Shown here: positions 1-6,300 of the stretch, one piece after another
Layout: each line of letters opens with the position of its first letter
Position numbering within the stretch: position 1 is the first letter of the stretch
Assembly (NCBI GenBank): GCA_946481475.1
Contig: CAMLOB010000237.1
Coordinates: forward strand, 1 to 6,560
Direction of reading: 5' to 3'
Length of the DNA: 6,560 nucleotides
Source: an uncultured Chlorobiota bacterium
GTDB taxonomy: Bacteria > Bacteroidota > Kapaibacteriia > OLB7
Program-made: the position numbers and the translations under genes
Notes under the pieces: generated by a model
What the model was told of the DNA's origin: nothing
Seen by the model: only the letters and a program-made list of their open reading frames with translations
Database searches by the model: none

Positions 1-396
1 GCCGGATAAGGCGATGTTCAGCGCCTGTGCCAGCCCACTCCGGGCGGCATTCGTTGTGCGGACGTTTGCTTTCGTCGCCACGCGCATTCCGATGAATCCG
101 GCCAGCGCCGAACAGAGTGCGCCGACAACAAACGAGATCGCCGCCATCCATGACGACTGTTCTTCCTGCGATCCGGACCATGCCAGAAGGGCGGCTACGA
201 TAACGACAAAGATTGCCAGGACACGGTATTCACGGGAGAGAAAGGCCATCGCCCCCTCCTGAATGTATCCCGCAATCTCCACCATACGTTCGTTGCCGGG
301 ATCCTGCTTGCTGACCCATGAGGCTTTCCAGAAGGCAAAAAGCAGCGCGATAATGCCTGCGGCAGGAATCGCATAAAGGATCGTCGTGTACTCCAT
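1..396 (-). CDS. hppA: Membrane-bound ion-translocating pyrophosphatase, N-terminal part
   Basis: This is the first 132 residues of a membrane pyrophosphatase, which hydrolyses pyrophosphate in the cytoplasm and uses the energy to pump protons and/or sodium ions out. The frame is open from the ATG at 396 to the window edge, so the gene continues to the left. Visible family marks are the N-terminal helix (about residues 4-23) followed by WVSKQ, the segment IQEGAMAFLSREYR (45-58), and GMRVATKANVRTTNAA (103-118). Further hydrophobic helices lie at about 58-72 and 84-103. Family members usually have around 650-800 residues and some 16 membrane helices; the pyrophosphate-binding loops lie beyond this window, so H+ versus Na+ specificity and K+ dependence cannot be read. 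The ATG follows the pth stop by 7 bases with a weak AAAGAG ribosome-binding sequence, so co-transcription with pth is likely. The family assignment is secure. Confidence 0.93.
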   Translation of the reverse strand, partial: MEYTTILYAIPAAGIIALLFAFWKASWVSKQDPGNERMVEIAGYIQEGAMAFLSREYRVLAIFVVIVAALLAWSGSQEEQSSWMAAISFVVGALCSALAGFIGMRVATKANVRTTNAARSGLAQALNIALSG

Positions 397-403
397 TTGC
401 TCT

Positions 404-1081
404 TTAAGTGTTTGTGGATATGGTGTTATCCGATTGCCCTTTGTCGGAGTCGGCAACGGACTTCTTTTCTGTTTTCTCCGGTGCGGCGGGCATCTCCCCT
501 TTCGGAGCCTTCTCCCTTTTGCGCGCATTTACCCGGTTCATCGCCTTGCCGGTCCCCTCGGCAATCCAGAGAAGGACGGCATCCTTTGCCTCGGCGATCA
601 TCCCTTCAAGCTCCTCTTCCTCGTCGGCTGCGAAGGGAGAGAGGACATAATCGACCATCTCCCCCGGTCCGAACGCATTCCCCACCCCGAGTCGGAGTCG
701 GGGGAACGTCTCGACTCCCAGATGATAGAGAAGCGACTCCATGCCGTTGTGTCCGCCGGAAGAACCGGATGCGGTCATCTTGATCTTTCCGACCGGAAAC
801 TGCACCTCATCGACCAGCACCAGCATCTCTTCCGGGGTCCCTTTGTAGTGTCGCAGGACCTGCCGGGCCGCCTCCCCGCTGTTGTTCATCCAGGTTGTCG
901 GTTTCACCAGCAGAACTTTCCGTCCCCGCCAGCTCCCCTCCGCCGCATAGTAGTCACCGATCCCCGGTTCAAAATCCGTTCGCAGTCGTTCGGCCAGTGC
1001 GTCAAGCGCGATCCAGCCGACGTTGTGGCGTGTGCGGGCATAGCGTGTGCCGGGATTGCCGAGACCGAGAACTATCTTCAT
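404..1081 (-). CDS. pth: Peptidyl-tRNA hydrolase
   Basis: This cytoplasmic enzyme cleaves the ester bond of peptidyl-tRNAs released early from ribosomes, recycling the tRNA. It is 225 residues long and starts with the standard MKIVLGLGNPG, which fixes the start. Expected active-site residues are present: N9 in GLGNPG, H19 in TRHNVGW (the catalytic base by family position), N66 in KPTTWMN, D91 in the DEVQFP segment and N112 in GGHNG. The usual form has about 190 residues; here about 35 extra residues after position 188 form a charged, Lys/Glu/Ser/Asp-rich tail that looks disordered. No Shine-Dalgarno sequence is evident before the ATG, and a strong hairpin lies 18 bases upstream, so translation may depend on coupling or readthrough from rplY. 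The rplY stop is 54 bases upstream and hppA begins 7 bases downstream. Confidence 0.96.
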   Translation of the reverse strand: MKIVLGLGNPGTRYARTRHNVGWIALDALAERLRTDFEPGIGDYYAAEGSWRGRKVLLVKPTTWMNNSGEAARQVLRHYKGTPEEMLVLVDEVQFPVGKIKMTASGSSGGHNGMESLLYHLGVETFPRLRLGVGNAFGPGEMVDYVLSPFAADEEEELEGMIAEAKDAVLLWIAEGTGKAMNRVNARKREKAPKGEMPAAPEKTEKKSVADSDKGQSDNTISTNT

Positions 1082-1099
1082 AGCGGGGAAAGAACGGAA

Positions 1100-1122
1100 G
1101 TGGCCGGGTCAGACCCGGCCAC
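1100..1122 (-). repeat. Perfect 23-bp palindrome in the rplY-pth spacer
   Basis: The arms GTGGCCGGGTC and GACCCGGCCAC are perfect reverse complements around one central base, giving in RNA a very stable GC-rich stem of about 10 pairs with a 3-base loop. It starts 13 bases after the rplY stop and ends 18 bases before the pth start. The sequence after it on the minus strand is only moderately U-rich (TTCCGTTCTTTCC), so it is a poor match to a classical terminator. It could act as an attenuator, an mRNA processing or stabilising hairpin, or be one copy of a dispersed palindromic element. The hairpin itself is certain; its role is inferred. Confidence 0.8.
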
Positions 1123-1135
1123 CCAATCGTTCCAG

Positions 1136-1765
1136 TTATTCTTCTTCTTTCTTTCCCTTTCCGATAACCTCGGGTTCCATCGTTTCGGTCCCCTCAAGTC
1201 CCTCTTCCTCATCACTGCCGACGCGCGGTGCGCTGATCGAGACGATGGTCGCCTCCGGTATGTTGAGGATCGTGACGTTCTCGACGGAGATATCCGAAAC
1301 GTGAACCGAATCGCCGATATTCAGACCGGAAATATCAACTTCGATATGCTCAGGCAGGTGCTTCGGCAGTACTTCGATATCCAGTTCGTGAAGGATGTGC
1401 TGCACCACGCCCCCTTCGGTCTGCCCCGCAGCGCGCCCCTGGAGGGCAACCGGAACGCTGACCTTCATGAGTTCTCCGGCAGCAACGCCGAGGAGATCGA
1501 AATGGACCGGACGGTCGGTGATCGGATCGAAGTCGATATCCTTCAGGATACAGAGCTTCTCCGAGCCGTCGTCCAGCTTCAGGTTCACCAGATGGGATTC
1601 GGAAGTGTTGATCAGCGGACGAAGCGCCAGCTCGTGTGCAGCCAGCGGGATCGAATCTTCGCCGTGGAAATAGTAGACGCCGGGCACAACGCCCTGACGG
1701 CGGAGCGCACGGGCATTGCTGCGTCCCGCTTCGCGCCGCTTCGCTTCAAGTGTAATGTCGCTCAT
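1136..1765 (-). CDS. rplY: 50S ribosomal protein L25, long Ctc/TL5 form
   Basis: This is the ribosomal protein that binds 5S rRNA in the large subunit, in the two-domain form known as Ctc or TL5. The N-terminal L25 domain (about 1-92) contains LEAKRREAGRSNARALRRQG with VVPGVYY (26-32) and the linker LKDIDFDPITDRPVHFDLLG (74-92). The C-terminal TL5-type domain (about 98-180) contains GQTEGGVVQ, the LPKHLPEHIEVDISGL segment and NIGDSVHVSDI. An acidic and then lysine-rich tail (184-209) ends in KGKKEEE, common in this form. At 209 residues it has normal length for the long form; the E. coli protein is the short single-domain form. The ATG is preceded at 9 bases by GAAGGA, the best ribosome binding site in the window, as expected for a highly translated ribosomal protein. 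It lies between prs and pth, a commonly conserved order. Confidence 0.96.
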   Translation of the reverse strand: MSDITLEAKRREAGRSNARALRRQGVVPGVYYFHGEDSIPLAAHELALRPLINTSESHLVNLKLDDGSEKLCILKDIDFDPITDRPVHFDLLGVAAGELMKVSVPVALQGRAAGQTEGGVVQHILHELDIEVLPKHLPEHIEVDISGLNIGDSVHVSDISVENVTILNIPEATIVSISAPRVGSDEEEGLEGTETMEPEVIGKGKKEEE

Positions 1766-1865
1766 AGCTTCGGTTCCTTCTATTAAGTACGTGATTAATG
1801 AACGTGATCGGTTGTCAAGTTTTTACCGGAGAGAACCCGGCAGGTCCCCCCGAACAATCCCGAGG
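1766..1865 (-). other. prs-rplY intergenic spacer
   Basis: These 100 bases hold the rplY ribosome binding site and a perfect TTGACA hexamer on the minus strand (1818-1813). No matching -10 box lies at 16-18 bases; the nearest AT-rich candidate, TACTTAAT, is 23 bases away, so a separate rplY promoter is possible but unproven. A 7-bp direct repeat ACGTGAT occurs at 1789-1795 and 1802-1808 on the plus strand. After the prs stop there are only short imperfect GC stems (for example CCGG with a 7-base loop) and no terminator I would call. Co-transcription of prs and rplY is the simplest reading. Confidence 0.4.
1775..1780 (-). promoter_or_regulatory. Ribosome binding site of rplY
   Basis: GAAGGA lies 9 bases before the rplY ATG. 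It is the clearest Shine-Dalgarno match in the window and supports the chosen start; the other four genes have weak or no such signal. Confidence 0.7.
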
Positions 1866-2795
1866 CTATACGTCGAAGAGCTTCGAGATCGACTGATTGC
1901 TGTGGGTTCGGAGGATCGCCTCGGCAAAGAGCGAGGCGACCGAGGTGACCACGATCTTCTTCGACTCCCGTTTCAGCGGAAGCGTATCGGTCACCAGAAT
2001 TTTTTCAATCGGGGCCTCCTCGATCCGTTCGTACGCTTCGCCGCTCAGCACGGCATGCGTACAGGCCCCCCAGATCTTTCTTGCCCCCTTCTCCTTCAGG
2101 GCACGGGCGGCATTCGTGAACGTCCCGGCGGTATCGATCAGATCGTCCACCAGCAGAATGTTCTTCCCGTCCACCTCACCGACGATGTTCATCACCTCGG
2201 CCACATTGTGCTTCGGCCGACGCTTGTCGATGAAGGCCAGACTGGTCCGGAACCGCTTGGCGTAGGCACGGGCCAGCTTCAATCCTCCGGTATCGGGAGA
2301 ACAGACCACCAGATCGCCGAAATCCGATCCCTGCATGTGGCGCGTCAGCACCGGCGATGCGTAGAGATGGTCGAACGGAATATCCAGAAACCCCTGAATC
2401 TGTGCCGCGTGCAGGTCCATCGTTATCACCCGGTCGGCTCCGGCCTCGGTGATCAGGTTGCTGATCAGTTTGGCGGTGATCGCCACCCGGGGCTGATCCT
2501 TCCGATCCTGCCGTGCATAGCCGAAATAGGGAATCACCGCGGTAATTCTCTTGGCCGATGCCCGCCGGGCCGCATCGATCAGCATCAGCAGCTCCATCAG
2601 ATTATCCGACGGAGGCTGGGTGGACTGGACGATGAAAATATCCTCACCCCGAATATTCTCGTCGTATTTCACCCAGAGTTCGCCGTCGGAAAAATTCCTG
2701 ATCGAAACCGCACCAAGCGATGTGGCCGATTCGACGGCTATCCTCTTTGCTAACGCCGGATTGGAGCGTCCTGATACGATCTTGAAATTCGGCAT
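1866..2795 (-). CDS. prs: Ribose-phosphate pyrophosphokinase (PRPP synthetase)
   Basis: The enzyme transfers the diphosphate of ATP to ribose 5-phosphate, giving PRPP and AMP in the cytoplasm; PRPP feeds purine, pyrimidine, NAD, histidine and tryptophan synthesis. At 309 residues it has normal length for the class I bacterial enzyme. ATP-site elements are FSDGE (35-39) and RQDRKDQPR (95-103). The metal-binding signature DLHAAQIQGFLDIPFD is at 127-142, with L137 where the family usually has F. The flexible catalytic loop is DKRRPKHN (190-197), with K191 and R193 in the catalytic positions. The PRPP-binding loop LLVDDLIDTAGT is at 214-225 with D217, D218 and D221. The start MPNFKIVSGRSNPALA is typical; only a weak GGGAA sits just before the ATG. 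A candidate promoter about 100 bases upstream and a terminator for the preceding gene suggest that prs heads its own transcript with rplY, pth and probably hppA. Confidence 0.97.
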   Translation of the reverse strand: MPNFKIVSGRSNPALAKRIAVESATSLGAVSIRNFSDGELWVKYDENIRGEDIFIVQSTQPPSDNLMELLMLIDAARRASAKRITAVIPYFGYARQDRKDQPRVAITAKLISNLITEAGADRVITMDLHAAQIQGFLDIPFDHLYASPVLTRHMQGSDFGDLVVCSPDTGGLKLARAYAKRFRTSLAFIDKRRPKHNVAEVMNIVGEVDGKNILLVDDLIDTAGTFTNAARALKEKGARKIWGACTHAVLSGEAYERIEEAPIEKILVTDTLPLKRESKKIVVTSVASLFAEAILRTHSNQSISKLFDV

Positions 2796-2802
2796 TTCCC
2801 GG

Positions 2803-2819
2803 AGTCGCCAATTGCGACT
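2803..2819 (-). promoter_or_regulatory. Hairpin in the prs leader
   Basis: The arms AGTCGC and GCGACT are perfect reverse complements with a 5-base loop (AATTG on the minus strand), ending 7 bases before the prs ATG. The stem lies directly beside the initiation region and could modulate ribosome access. Two further small symmetrical elements lie upstream in the same leader: ACCGG-C-CCGGT (2870-2880) and GTTC-4-GAAC (2879-2890), which overlap and could form alternative stems. The symmetry is visible; a regulatory role is inferred. Confidence 0.35.
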
Positions 2820-2892
2820 TGTCGAACATCCAAAGTTGATTACCTGACCCGCAGAACACGTGCCGACCGACCGGCCCGGTTCAAACGAACGG

Positions 2893-2922
2893 CAAATATA
2901 CGGTGCTACCCCCGACTGACAA
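2893..2922 (-). promoter_or_regulatory. Candidate promoter of the prs operon, Bacteroidota-type
   Basis: On the minus strand TTGTCA (2922-2917) is followed after 16 bases by TATATTTG (2900-2893). Read as a standard sigma-70 promoter this is a 5/6 -35 box and a 5/6 -10 box. Read as the Bacteroidota primary-sigma promoter it is TTG, 19 bases, then a full TAnnTTTG. A start around 2885-2890 would give a leader of about 90-95 bases before prs. Five C and five G (2909-2913 and 2923-2927) flank the TTGTCA hexamer as an inverted repeat. It lies downstream of the terminator at 3295-3336, as expected for a new unit. Confidence 0.6.
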
Positions 2923-2970
2923 GGGGGAAGTGGATGTATCGGTGTGATGCAGCCGGGGAAGTCGGATGTG

Positions 2971-2999
2971 GTTGATGGTGAGGTTGGTTGAATGGTGAG
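2971..2999. repeat. Short G/T/A direct repeat, partly complementary to the tandem block
   Basis: ATGGTGAG occurs at 2975-2982 and 2992-2999, 17 bases apart. Between them lies GTTGAATGG (2987-2995), the exact reverse complement of the CCATTCAAC core found in each unit of the tandem block at 3067-3310. It therefore looks like an inverted remnant of the same repeat family. Confidence 0.5.
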
Positions 3000-3010
3000 A
3001 TGGTTCGATT

Positions 3011-3024
3011 ATCGGAATTCCGAT
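3011..3024. repeat. Perfect 14-bp palindrome
   Basis: ATCGGAATTCCGAT is fully self-complementary. A further GTTC (3003-3006) and GAAC (3026-3029) flank it with small asymmetric gaps, so a longer interrupted stem can be drawn. It lies about 90 bases upstream of the candidate prs promoter. It could be a dimeric protein-binding site or chance; no regulator family can be assigned. Confidence 0.55.
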
Positions 3025-3066
3025 GGAACACAAGAAGTTGAGGAGAACCCGGCATGACCCCCACCT

Positions 3067-3310
3067 GACTCTCGATTCTCACCTCTCTCTCTCCAACCAT
3101 TCAACTATTGAACAAAAACAAGCCAGATAAAATCAGCCCTCCCGACTCTCAACTCCTGACCTCCCTCTCTCCAACCATTCAACCTCTCAACTATTCAACA
3201 ACAAACCCCGCAAAACCAGCCCGTCCTGACTCCGACTCTCGACTCCTGATTTTTCCCCTCAACTACCAACCATTCAACGATGTGAACTATTCAACAAAAA
3301 AACGGCCCGC
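3067..3310. repeat. Three degenerate tandem repeat units (77-90 bp)
   Basis: Units begin with GACTCTC at 3067, 3144 and 3234. Each runs through a pyrimidine-rich stretch to an exact CCAACCATTCAAC (3093-3105, 3171-3183, 3266-3278), then a CTATTCAACAA-like segment and a more variable tail. Spacings are 77 and 90 bases, and unit 2 carries an extra CTCAAC. The open frames through this block are only translations of the repeat. The pattern resembles degenerate short-word intergenic repeats (ATTCAAC/ATTGAAC words) that I recall from other bacterial genomes, but it is not a CRISPR array: units are imperfect and there are no distinct spacers of constant length. Confidence 0.75.
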
Positions 3311-3336
3311 CCCGCTAAGCAGTGACGTGCCGTTTT
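3295..3336 (-). terminator. Rho-independent terminator after the DUF2723 gene
   Basis: On the minus strand AAAACGGC (3336-3329) pairs with GCCGTTTT (3306-3299), leading into a run of seven T (3302-3296). The 22-base intervening segment can itself form a small CTGC-TTA-GCGG stem. It starts about 25 bases after the stop codon of the DUF2723 gene. On the plus strand the same stem is followed by only four T, so it is mainly a minus-strand terminator. It separates this gene from the prs unit. Confidence 0.82.
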
Positions 3337-3359
3337 CCTGTCGCACTGTATGTTGACCG

Positions 3360-6300
3360 CTACCGTTGCGTCGTATCCGTATCGATGTCGGCTCCGGTCG
3401 CAACTTCCGTGTTGTCCTGATCGGAAGCGGCGGCGTTTCCGGCCAGGAAGGGGAAGCGACTCAGAAGGATTCGCGCCCGCTGGTCCAGATTCGAACCGTA
3501 GGTTGCCAGAGCATCCTGCATCAGCTTTCGTGCGGTGGCCGAATCGTTTTTCGAGAGGGCTTCCTCGATCCGGACCGCCTCCCGTTCGACCTGGGCCATC
3601 GGGTCGTTCCCCCGCTCCTTCAGAACCTGTTCGTAGGCGTTCAACGCCTCGGCATAGTTTCCGAGGATTGCGGCAGTCTTGGCCCGGACCTGGGCGATCG
3701 TGTAATCCTGCGTGTTGCGGGGATCGTACCGCGGAGGCGTTCCACTCGCAGCGATCTCATTCAGATCATCCAGCGCCTTCTGCGCCCATTCCCGTCCCTT
3801 CTCCACCGCCCCGGCATCCCGATAGAGTTCGGCGATCTTCGTCAGGAAACCGTAATCCTCCATGTAGGGGAGATACGGAATCGGCGGACCGAACCGGGTC
3901 GGCGGAATGGTCTCCACCATTTTATCCAGCGCGGCGATCGCCCCCTGTCGATCCCCCTCGTGATAGAGCAACTGCTCGGCAAAGCGGATGTAGAGCTGAT
4001 GGTAGTAGAAGTTGATCGGACGGCGATGATCGTCCTGCCCCAGGAAGTGCGCATCCGGATCGTTCAGATTGCGGAATTTGAATCCGTAATGCTGATCGAC
4101 GTAGTACTCGTCTCCCGGCAGCGTCTCCATCAGACACTTTCGCATGATCTCCAGATCGTAGATCTGTCCCTTCTGATCCACCGGCATCACCCGCAAGGCC
4201 ATCCCCTCCTGACGGAGATAGGGATCCAGTCCGGCATACTCGTAGCCGGTCGTCAGTGAGAAGTAGATCGGACGTTTCCAACCCTCGCGTGCGGTCTGTT
4301 CCACAATACTCCGCACGATCTGGTTTTTCGGCGAGAAGACGTTCCCCTCGCTGGGGGTGTATCTCCACCGGAACTCACCGGCGGTGGTCACCGTTCCGTT
4401 TGTCGCCCACGTCATCACATCGGCCGGTATCGGCAGCGTAATGTTCGTCGGCTCTCCCCGGGCCGGATTGATTTCGTTCCGTCCGTCCCCCTTGTCCCTG
4501 ATCTGAATTTCGTTGAACGTCATCGGCACCGGCGGGGCATTCCAGGTCGGCTCCAGTTTCATCTGCGTGATGTACCACGGAGTCTGGGCCAGCTCCAGAT
4601 TGACCACCCGAACGTCACGCCGGACTCCGGCGACATCCTGCAGGTACCAGACCGGGAAGGTGTCATTGTCCCCGTTGGTGAACAGGATCGAGTTCGTGTC
4701 GCAGCTTTGCAGCAGGTTGTAGGCATAATCCCACGGGAGCCAGTTCTTCGATCTGTCGTGCAGCTCCCATCCGTTGACCGCCATCAGCACCGGGGCGGCC
4801 AGAAGACAGGCCCCCAGAACCGCTCCGGCCACACCGACATTCAGACCTGAAGCGACGGGTCGGCCCCCCTCTTCATCATTCTCCTGCTTCAATACGCCCT
4901 TCCTGCCGAACGCCTCGGCCAGACCGAACGCGCCGAATCCGACCCAGATGGAGAAGACCATGAAGGAGGCGGTGTAGAAGTAGTCACGCTCGCGCGGCTG
5001 CGGTTCCTGCTGGTTCTGTTGCAGGGCCATCAGCACCCCCCACAGGAGGAAGGCGGTCATGAAAATCGTGGCCATCTTCCAGTCACGCCGGAAATGGACA
5101 ATGATGCCGAACAGGCCGAGCAGGAAAGGGATGGCAAAGAATGTGATCGGGAAGACATCCTCGGCACCGGTCGGTCTGATCAGACTGGCCCGCTCCTGCG
5201 GAGAAGCTTTGCCGAAGACCGAAACGCCGGCATCCTGCATGTCGCTGGTCCGACCGATGAAGTTCCAGGCCAGATAGCGGAAGTACATCGTCCCCATCTG
5301 GTACTTGATCATGTAGCCCAGTTCCGCACCCCTATCAATGTTGTCCCACTCGATCGACCCGTCCGGGTTCTGACCGACCGGTCTGGGAAGAGGTCCGTAC
5401 TCCGAGAGCGCACGCTCGTAATACCCCCCCCGGATGTGGTCGTGACGGCGGGGCCAGGGGGCACGGCTTCCGTACTGTTCGCGTCCGAGATAGCGGGCAA
5501 GCTCGCTGAAGGTGTCCGGCTCGTTCTCGTTCATCACCGGATGAGCAGCCGAGCGGACGAGAATCTGGGTATAGGTGGTGTAGCCGAGAATCACCAGCGA
5601 AAAGGAAGCAGCGGCGAGGAAGACCACGCCTTTCTTGTTTGCGAAGGCCCAACCTGCAAGTCCGAGCAGAGCAAACAGGAAGACCATCCCGCCGATGGCC
5701 GTGGCGGAGAAGAGCTGCGGTATCCAGGAAAGTGTTGATGTATACAGAACATAGAACGAGATGCCGGTAACCGCAATAGTGACCAGAACTCCGAGCGCGG
5801 AAATCTTTTTGTAGCTGCGGGCATAGATCGTCAGCGCAACCGAGGGGATCACAAGCAATGCCAGCAGATGGACGCCGATTGAAAGGCCGAGAACGTACGC
5901 GATCAGAAGTATCCACCGTTCATGCCCCGGTCTCTCGGCCTGCTGGTCCCATTTCATCATCATCCACATCGCCAGAGTGGCCAGGAGCGTTGCGGCGGAA
6001 TAGACCTCCGACTCGACCGAGTTGAACCAGTTCGAATCGCTCCAGACAAAAGCCAGCGCACCGATCAGTCCCGCACCATAGGTGGAGATATAATCCGATG
6101 CCGGTCGCTCCGGATCGTACGGCCGGAAACGCTCGATGGCATTGACCGCTATCAGGTAGGCGAACATCGCTGCGAAGGCCGAACAGAGAGCGGCAAACAG
6201 ATTGAAGTTATGTCCCGGATCCCCCGGCAACAGAAGTTCAAACGACTTCGCCACCAGCAGCCAGAGAGGAGCGCCCGGAGGGTGAGGAACCTGCTGCCAC

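Larger units (their letters stand above)
2796..3359. other. 564-bp non-coding region between prs and the DUF2723 gene
   Basis: No protein or RNA gene is supported here. From the upstream side on the minus strand it holds the terminator of the DUF2723 gene, a block of three degenerate tandem units, a 14-bp palindrome, a short purine-rich direct repeat partly complementary to the tandem units, the candidate prs promoter and the prs leader. The base composition of 2940-3300 (C/T- and A-rich on the plus strand) differs sharply from the GC-richer, codon-structured genes. I looked for a tRNA in the prs leader and found no cloverleaf. Confidence 0.75.

Noticed and set aside
386..1786. A 466-codon plus-strand open frame antisense to pth and rplY
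   Set aside because: It spans two well-supported genes and their spacer on the opposite strand, has no recognisable domain, and its Arg/Pro/His-rich composition is that of an antisense shadow in GC-rich coding DNA.
1784..1818. A complete sigma-70 promoter for rplY
   Set aside because: The perfect TTGACA at 1818-1813 has no -10 box at 16-18 bases; the nearest candidate is 23 bases away, so only a possible -35-like word is noted.
1716..2753. A 345-codon plus-strand open frame antisense to prs
   Set aside because: It lies over the prs coding region with no family match and composition typical of an antisense shadow.
2644..2859. A 71-codon minus-strand frame with a GTG start overlapping the 5' end of prs
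   Set aside because: Most of it overlaps prs in another frame, and the upstream part is the prs leader; no domain or Shine-Dalgarno sequence.
2796..2880. tRNA gene in the prs leader
   Set aside because: No acceptor stem, anticodon arm or TTCGA-type T-loop can be arranged into a cloverleaf.
3067..3310. CRISPR array
   Set aside because: The units are imperfect, unequal in length (77 and 90 bases) and lack unique spacers between constant repeats; no cas genes are present.
3108..3356. An 82-codon plus-strand frame in the intergenic region
   Set aside because: It is a translation of the degenerate tandem repeats and runs through the terminator stem; there is no ribosome binding site.
3366..4259. 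Plus-strand open frames (also 3350-4015 and 5019-5738) antisense to the DUF2723 gene
   Set aside because: The minus-strand gene has clear family motifs through this span; the opposite frames show no domain and no start signal.
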